Part shown: positions 59,837 through 64,000 of the stretch, one piece after another | Numbering within the stretch: position 1 is the stretch's first letter | How the letters are laid out: each line of letters begins with the position of its first letter | Notes under the pieces: model-generated | Seen by the model: the letters and a program-made list of their open reading frames with translations, nothing else | Databases searched by the model: none | Told to the model about the DNA's origin: nothing | Made by a program: the position numbers and the translations under genes | Assembly (NCBI GenBank): GCA_002414385.1 | Contig: DHZH01000001.1 | Location: 310,431 to 374,430, forward strand | Direction of reading: 5' to 3' | From: Gammaproteobacteria bacterium UBA5109 | GTDB taxonomy: Bacteria; Pseudomonadota; Gammaproteobacteria; Pseudomonadales; Pseudohongiellaceae | DNA length: 64,000 bases

Positions 59837-60646
59837 TTAACTGAAGCGGCAATTGATTTCACCCAATGGGCCGTAATCGGCACGAATCACATCGCCGGGC
59901 TCCAGAATAACGGGGGCAGTGAAGGAGCCAGACAACAATATCTGTCCGGGTTGCAGGGCAATGCCATGCGGGGCAAAACGTTTTGCCAGCCAGCAGATAC
60001 CATTGGCCGGATGATCAAGCACCGCAGCAGCCAGACCGCTTTCTTCTATCACATCATTGCGGTACAGCAGGGCTCCACACCAGCGCAGGTCCAGATCCTG
60101 TGGCGAGAAATGTTCATCACTGACAATAATCCCGGCATTGGCAGCGTTATCGGAAATGGTATCCATGACCGTACGGGTATAGCCGGTCTCCGGATCCACC
60201 CGGTAACTGCGCGCGGCAATCAGTTCCAGTGCCGGGACGATGTAATCAGTGGCATCCAGCACGTCATCAATACCCAGTTTGTCACCGGAAAGTTCCTTTT
60301 TCAGGACAAAGGCCAGTTCGACTTCAATGCGCGGATCGGTGAAATCGGCATGGGTGATTGTACTGTTATCCGGGAAATACATTGATTTCAGCAGAACTCC
60401 GAAATCAGGCGTATCGATTTTCATGGCACGTTGCATGACACGCGACGTCAGCCCGACCTTGTAGCCAATCAGTTCATCCCCGGCGCTTATTTTCTGCTGT
60501 ACCCAGTCTGACTGGATGGCATAGGCATCATCCATGTCCATGTCCGGAAAACCCTGGGTAATGGGGGAGATCTGCTGCTTTTGCTGTTCTGCCCTGTAAA
60601 GTGCAGCGGCAGCAGACTGTATTTGCTGTTTAGTTAGCGTGCTCAC
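59837..60646 (-). CDS. hpaH: 2-Oxohept-4-ene-1,7-dioate hydratase
   Basis: A 269-residue hydratase of the FAH/MhpD superfamily. It shows IGYKVGLTSRVMQRAMKIDT, PRIEVELAFVLKKELSGD and VSDEHFSPQDLDLRWCGALL, which match HpaH. It adds water to the double bond of the oxo-dioate before HpaI acts. It opens with GTG at 60646, 3 nt after the hpaF stop, so translation is coupled. The later half contains the AAVLDHPANGICWLAKRF block common to MhpD-like hydratases. Confidence 0.92.
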   Translation of the reverse strand: MSTLTKQQIQSAAAALYRAEQQKQQISPITQGFPDMDMDDAYAIQSDWVQQKISAGDELIGYKVGLTSRVMQRAMKIDTPDFGVLLKSMYFPDNSTITHADFTDPRIEVELAFVLKKELSGDKLGIDDVLDATDYIVPALELIAARSYRVDPETGYTRTVMDTISDNAANAGIIVSDEHFSPQDLDLRWCGALLYRNDVIEESGLAAAVLDHPANGICWLAKRFAPHGIALQPGQILLSGSFTAPVILEPGDVIRADYGPLGEINCRFS

Positions 60647-60649
60647 CGT

Positions 60650-61036
60650 TTATTCGTCCAGGTAATCCTGAATATTGTTTTTATTGAATTTATACACCGG
60701 TTCGAGCTCTTTTAATTCAAAAGACATGGCTACCCCGCGGGTCTCAAAGCAGTTGGAAAAATGATCTTCCAGAATGGCAAAGAAAGTTTTGGCGGCCTGT
60801 TCTTTTTCTGCTTCGGTTCTGCCGGCACCAATCAATACGCCCAGATGGATAAATATATGCTGTGGATTGCCATCGGCGATCCGGTAATCCTGACAGGCAT
60901 AGGCACGACTTCTAACTCCTTTATAGGGGAAGATGCCGCTGTCTTTTGCCGCACTGTGCAGTTTTTCAAACAGGTGCTGCAGTTGCAGCCGGTCACGGGT
61001 AATGTTGTTGGAATATTCCAGAATAAAATGTGCCAT
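60650..61036 (-). CDS. hpaF: 5-Carboxymethyl-2-hydroxymuconate delta-isomerase
   Basis: A 128-residue enzyme that isomerises the dehydrogenated ring-cleavage product. The mature start PHFILEYSNNI of E. coli HpaF appears as MAHFILEYSNNI, where Ala2 replaces the catalytic N-terminal Pro. Later blocks are GIFPYKGVRSRAYACQDYRI, FIHLGVLIGAGRTEAEKEQA and FFAILEDHF. The N-terminal Pro is the general base of the tautomerase group, so its absence would need confirmation. It lies 17 bp after hpaE and just before hpaH. Family match is strong despite the change. Confidence 0.85.
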   Translation of the reverse strand: MAHFILEYSNNITRDRLQLQHLFEKLHSAAKDSGIFPYKGVRSRAYACQDYRIADGNPQHIFIHLGVLIGAGRTEAEKEQAAKTFFAILEDHFSNCFETRGVAMSFELKELEPVYKFNKNNIQDYLDE

Positions 61037-61053
61037 GACTAATCCTCCACTCG

Positions 61054-62586
61054 CTAGTGGTTTTTCCCCAGTTGCGGCACTTTATGGGTGCCGTGAGCCA
61101 TACAGATGTTTTTTGTTTCCATGTAAAAATCAAAACTGTAATCGCCACCGTCCCGGCCGATCCCGCTCATTTTAATACCGCCGAACGGGGAAGGAAGATT
61201 GCGGTTGTTTTCTGAATTGATCCACAGCATACCGGTTTCAACTTTATGGGCCATGCGCATGGCGGTGCCATGATCGCCGGTCCAGATATAGGCGGCCAGT
61301 CCGTATTCAGAGTCATTGGCAAGTTGTATAGCCTCTTCTTCAGTTGTAAAAGTAATGGCGGTTAACACCGGGCCGAAAATTTCTTCACGGGCAATTCGCA
61401 TGGCATTATCAGCATTGGTAAACAGCGTTGGTTGCACATAATTACCAGCGGCATCTACATTGTCGCCTGCATATTTTCCACCGCCAACCGTGATATCGGC
61501 ACCATCCTCTCTGGCGATATCCATGTAACTGAGGACTTTTTCCTTGTGGGAGGAGTGGATCAGGGGGCCGACTTCGGTATCCGGATCCAGTGGATGGCCA
61601 ACCCTGAGGTTTTTCACCCGTTCAACCAGGGCTTGCATGAAACGCTCACGAATACCTGACTGAATAATCAGTCTGCTGCTGGAAGTGCAACGCTGACCGT
61701 TGAGACTGTAGATCATGAAAACCACTGCATCCAGTGCCCGTTCGAAGTCTGCATCATCAAACACGATCACCGGGTTTTTGCCGCCAAGTTCCAGGTGCAT
61801 GCGTTTCAGGGTATCAGCTCCCTGCTTCATAATCATGGAGCCGGTCCGGCTTTCACCTACCAGTGCTACAGCCTTGATCGCCGGGTGTTCAGTCAAACGT
61901 TTACCGGCCGTCTCACCAAAACCATTGACCATGTTCCAGACCCCGGGTGGAATTCCTGCCTCTTCACTGACTTCAGCCAGGATGGAAGCGGTCAGCGGAC
62001 TGAGTTCAGCCGGTTTATGTACCACCGTGCAGCCGGCTGCCAGGGCAGGAGCAATTTTCCAGGTGGATAACATAAACGGCGTATTCCAGGGAGTGATAAT
62101 CCCGACCGGCCCAATCGGCGTACGCACGGTAAAATTGGTATGTTCGGCCTGATACAGCGACAGGCCATTTGCCGCTTCGGGCGCCTTATCGGCAAAGAAG
62201 CGGAAATTGGCGGCGCCGCGAACGGCAGCCTGGCGCATAAAACGGATTGCCTGACCGCAGTCAACACTTTCTACCAGGGCAATTTCTTCAGCCCGTTTCT
62301 CGATCAGGTCAGCGAAACGGATGAGGATTTTTTTACGTTCAGCACCGGAAGTATTGCGCCAGCCAGTAAAGGCTGCTTCGGCTGCATCACAGGCTGCGTC
62401 AATATCTTCCACACGTCCTGCCGCGATTTTGCCGATTGGGCTGTTATCAATTGGCGTCAGGTTGTCAAAGCTGTCGACCCCACTGGCGGAAGTCCATGCC
62501 CCATTAATATAGTGGGTAGTGATGTTGTCGCGAAAGCGCTGCAGATACTGTTCGGCAAGCTTGATATTGTTGTTCAGATCACTCAT
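61054..62586 (-). CDS. hpaE: 5-Carboxymethyl-2-hydroxymuconate semialdehyde dehydrogenase
   Basis: A 510-residue NAD-dependent aldehyde dehydrogenase. The catalytic Glu lies in LELGGKNPVIVF, and the catalytic Cys in NGQRCTSSSRLI. ITPWNTPFMLSTWKIAPALA and FGPVLTAITF are typical of the HpaE group. It is the first gene of the minus-strand operon and oxidises the HpaD product. GGAGAAG precedes the ATG at 62586. A sigma-70-like promoter with an overlapping palindrome lies just upstream. Identity as HpaE rather than another ALDH rests on the operon. Confidence 0.9.
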   Translation of the reverse strand: MSDLNNNIKLAEQYLQRFRDNITTHYINGAWTSASGVDSFDNLTPIDNSPIGKIAAGRVEDIDAACDAAEAAFTGWRNTSGAERKKILIRFADLIEKRAEEIALVESVDCGQAIRFMRQAAVRGAANFRFFADKAPEAANGLSLYQAEHTNFTVRTPIGPVGIITPWNTPFMLSTWKIAPALAAGCTVVHKPAELSPLTASILAEVSEEAGIPPGVWNMVNGFGETAGKRLTEHPAIKAVALVGESRTGSMIMKQGADTLKRMHLELGGKNPVIVFDDADFERALDAVVFMIYSLNGQRCTSSSRLIIQSGIRERFMQALVERVKNLRVGHPLDPDTEVGPLIHSSHKEKVLSYMDIAREDGADITVGGGKYAGDNVDAAGNYVQPTLFTNADNAMRIAREEIFGPVLTAITFTTEEEAIQLANDSEYGLAAYIWTGDHGTAMRMAHKVETGMLWINSENNRNLPSPFGGIKMSGIGRDGGDYSFDFYMETKNICMAHGTHKVPQLGKNH

Positions 62587-62614
62587 GTTCTTCTCCGTGC
62601 CCGGCTTTGCTAAA

Positions 62615-62643
62615 AATATAACGCGTTAAGTAAATTTAATCAA
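62615..62643 (-). promoter_or_regulatory. hpaE promoter with overlapping palindromic operator
   Basis: On the minus strand, TTGATT (62643-62638) and TATATT (62620-62615) are separated by 17 nt, a good sigma-70 match. The palindrome TAACGCGTTA (62619-62628) lies in the spacer and touches the -10 element, so a bound protein would block RNA polymerase. It shares AACGCGTTAAGTA with the second site at 62734. Confidence 0.65.
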
Positions 62644-62725
62644 TACGCTATTTTCAGAGGTAAATGCTGGCAGATTATGTCGCAAAAAGCTATAAAGAAG
62701 GCTGTCATACCATGATTATCCCGGG

Positions 62726-62752
62726 TTTACATATTAACGCGTTAAGTATATT
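62726..62752 (+). promoter_or_regulatory. Aldehyde dehydrogenase promoter region with palindromic operator
   Basis: A perfect 12-bp palindrome TTAACGCGTTAA lies at 62734-62745, continuing into AAGTATATT. TTTACA (62726-62731) and TATATT (62747-62752) flank it at 15-nt spacing, shorter than ideal, so the promoter call is tentative. The palindrome matches the hpaE site and points to joint control. Confidence 0.55.
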
Positions 62753-62893
62753 CTGTGTTCAATAAAGCCGAAAAAGCCTTGCATCCGGTAGTACACGTGA
62801 CTTTCACGCTGGGCGATGCGGCATTTCCGACGACATGCGACAAGATAACAAACAACATAAAAAGAAACACAACTCTGTTGGATCAGGATCACT

Positions 62894-64000
62894 ATGAAAA
62901 CATATACATTTACCATTGACGGGAAAGCCGTCAGCGCCACGGAATCCTTTGAAATCAGGAATCCTGCCACGGGTGAAGTACTCGGGCAGGCTCCTGTCAG
63001 CACCGAAGAACAGGTCAATGATGCTGTTGCATCAGCTAAAGCAGCCCAGAAAGCATGGGCAGCGCTTGCCGATGATGAGCGCAAGGCGACGCTGATGAAG
63101 ATGGCTGAAGTACTGAAAGAAAATGCCGAATGCCTGGCCGAATTAATTACCCGTGAACAGGGCAAGCCCCTGGGTGGCCCGGGGTCCATGTTTGAAATGC
63201 AGGCCTGTGCTGCCTGGACGGAAGTCACAGCCTCGCTGGATCTGCCGGTAGAAGTGGTATTTGAAGACGAAACCCGGCGTGATGAACTGCATCACAAGCC
63301 GATTGGGGTGGTAGGCGCCATCAGCCCCTGGAACTGGCCGCTGATGATTGCCATCTGGCAGATTGCGCCGGCCCTTCGAGCTGGTAATACGGTTGTAATC
63401 AAGCCCTCGGAATATACGCCTATTGGCACGCTGGAAATGGTGCGCCTCCTGAATACCGTCCTGCCGCCGGGCGTACTCAATTCGGTATCGGGCCATGGTG
63501 ATGTCGGTTCCCTGCTGGTCAGTCATGCGGATATCGACAAAATCATGTTTACCGGCAGTACCGCAACCGGTAAAAAAATCATCGCCGCCTCCGGTGGCAA
63601 CATGGCCAGACTGACCCTTGAATGCGGAGGTAACGACCCTGCCATCATTCTGCCGGGCACGGAGATTGCTTCCAAAGCCGGAGATTTATTTTGGGGGGCC
63701 TTTATCAACATGGGGCAGACCTGCGCCTGTGCTAAACGCCTTTATGTACATGAAGATGATTATGACGCCGTGGTCAGTGCCCTGAATGAAGTGGCTGAAC
63801 AGATGCCTATGGGTAATGGCATGGATGAAAACATTCTGTTGGGGCCGGTACAGAACAAGATGCAGTACGACAAGGTCAATGAACTGGTCGAGGACGCTAA
63901 ACAACAGGGTGCGACGGTGCATCGCGGCGGCAGTCCGCTGGAAGGCGATGGCTATTTTTACCCGATTACCCTGATTGGTGGTCTTGATAACGGTAGCAGA
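62894..64000 (+). CDS. Aldehyde dehydrogenase, partial (runs off the window)
   Basis: An open frame of 369 codons with no stop before the window end. It encodes an aldehyde dehydrogenase: SPWNWPLMIAIWQIAPALRA (cofactor region), FTGSTATGKKI, the Glu block LECGGNDPAIIL and the Cys block NMGQTCACAKRLYV. The ATG at 62894 (MKTYTFTIDGKAVS) is the first good start. It is divergent from the hpa operon and shares its operator motif. Likely roles are oxidation of succinate semialdehyde from HpaI or of an arylacetaldehyde; the sequence alone does not decide. Confidence 0.88.
   Translation, partial: MKTYTFTIDGKAVSATESFEIRNPATGEVLGQAPVSTEEQVNDAVASAKAAQKAWAALADDERKATLMKMAEVLKENAECLAELITREQGKPLGGPGSMFEMQACAAWTEVTASLDLPVEVVFEDETRRDELHHKPIGVVGAISPWNWPLMIAIWQIAPALRAGNTVVIKPSEYTPIGTLEMVRLLNTVLPPGVLNSVSGHGDVGSLLVSHADIDKIMFTGSTATGKKIIAASGGNMARLTLECGGNDPAIILPGTEIASKAGDLFWGAFINMGQTCACAKRLYVHEDDYDAVVSALNEVAEQMPMGNGMDENILLGPVQNKMQYDKVNELVEDAKQQGATVHRGGSPLEGDGYFYPITLIGGLDNGSR

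Larger units (their letters stand above)
62587..62893. other. Divergent promoter region between hpaE and the aldehyde dehydrogenase gene
   Basis: About 307 bp without a gene. It carries two copies of a palindrome centred on AACGCGTT, one near each gene, and promoter elements overlapping them. The layout predicts one regulator that represses or activates both directions. No regulator gene is present in the window beside it. Confidence 0.6.

Noticed and set aside
62734..63228. Minus-strand ORF of 164 codons over the aldehyde dehydrogenase start
   Set aside because: The plus strand encodes a clear aldehyde dehydrogenase with catalytic motifs; the minus frame is low-complexity Ser/Ala and overlaps the operator.
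1..64000. tRNA or rRNA genes, prophage or integrative element
   Set aside because: Reading the intergenic regions on both strands I found no cloverleaf-like sequence, rRNA segment, integrase or att-like direct repeats; the region appears to be stable chromosome with small palindromic repeats only.

Overview
This window reads as a chromosome segment of an aerobic, heterotrophic gammaproteobacterium, probably marine. The support is the housekeeping order holC-pepA-(divergent) lptF-lptG, a two-cysteine OxyR, a GTP-type PEP carboxykinase, TonB-dependent receptors with a FecI/FecR pair, and many secreted lipoproteins. Genus-level assignment is not possible from the sequence alone. I see no rRNA, tRNA, CRISPR array, prophage, integrase or insertion-sequence transposase. 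Both edges cut genes: a LysR regulator on the left and an aldehyde dehydrogenase on the right.

Layout. (1) 1-4.1 kb: a LysR regulator faces a styrene-monooxygenase-like pair (styA/styB type), followed by an NTF2-like/flavin monooxygenase fusion. (2) 4.2-7.6 kb: a peroxide-defence divergon, with oxyR facing rubrerythrin, an Fe-S oxidoreductase and a DUF3501 protein. (3) 7.7-12.4 kb: holC, pepA, lptF, lptG and an RDD membrane protein. (4) 12.4-20 kb: central amino-acid and carbon metabolism. This holds a Leptospira-type citramalate synthase behind an isoleucine-rich leader peptide and attenuator, then threonine aldolase, a phosphatase-like secreted protein, a DUF6152 protein, leuB and pckG. (5) 20-32 kb: mixed envelope genes, including a beta-propeller, wrbA, membrane proteins, an EEP hydrolase, batC/batD-like genes without batA/batB, a TSUP transporter, an M48 protease and a subtilase. 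(6) 32-35.8 kb: a cytochrome c and flavoprotein pair of the 4-cresol dehydrogenase/eugenol hydroxylase type, with a Tat-signal protein and a divergent LysR regulator. (7) 35.8-40.2 kb: a TPR/transglutaminase-like lipoprotein, an S41-like protein, a VTT membrane protein and a methyltransferase. (8) 40.2-49 kb: sigma factor, FecR and a signalling TonB receptor, divergent from a sulfatase and a second, paralogous TonB receptor. (9) 49-55.3 kb: a secreted cluster holding a DUF6152 protein and a large haem/beta-propeller protein, then an S41 peptidase and lipoproteins. (10) 55.3-64 kb: a homoprotocatechuate meta-cleavage operon (hpaE-F-H-I-D) with an MFS transporter and an exported amidase, divergent from an aldehyde dehydrogenase.

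How the genes fit together. The two ends and the 32-34 kb block all deal with aromatic compounds: oxygenation, benzylic oxidation and ring cleavage. This suggests a bacterium that uses plant- or algae-derived phenolics. The clearest regulatory system is the attenuator at 12.46-12.61 kb. It has a sigma-70-like promoter, a 15-codon leader with five Ile codons, and mutually exclusive 1:2, 2:3 and 3:4 hairpins. It argues that the downstream LeuA-family enzyme makes isoleucine through citramalate. The FecI/FecR/TonB-receptor/sulfatase block looks like a sensed uptake system for a sulfated substrate that I cannot name. Small palindromic repeats (two REP-like families) are scattered between genes, and one of them supplies the stop codon of the flavin monooxygenase gene.
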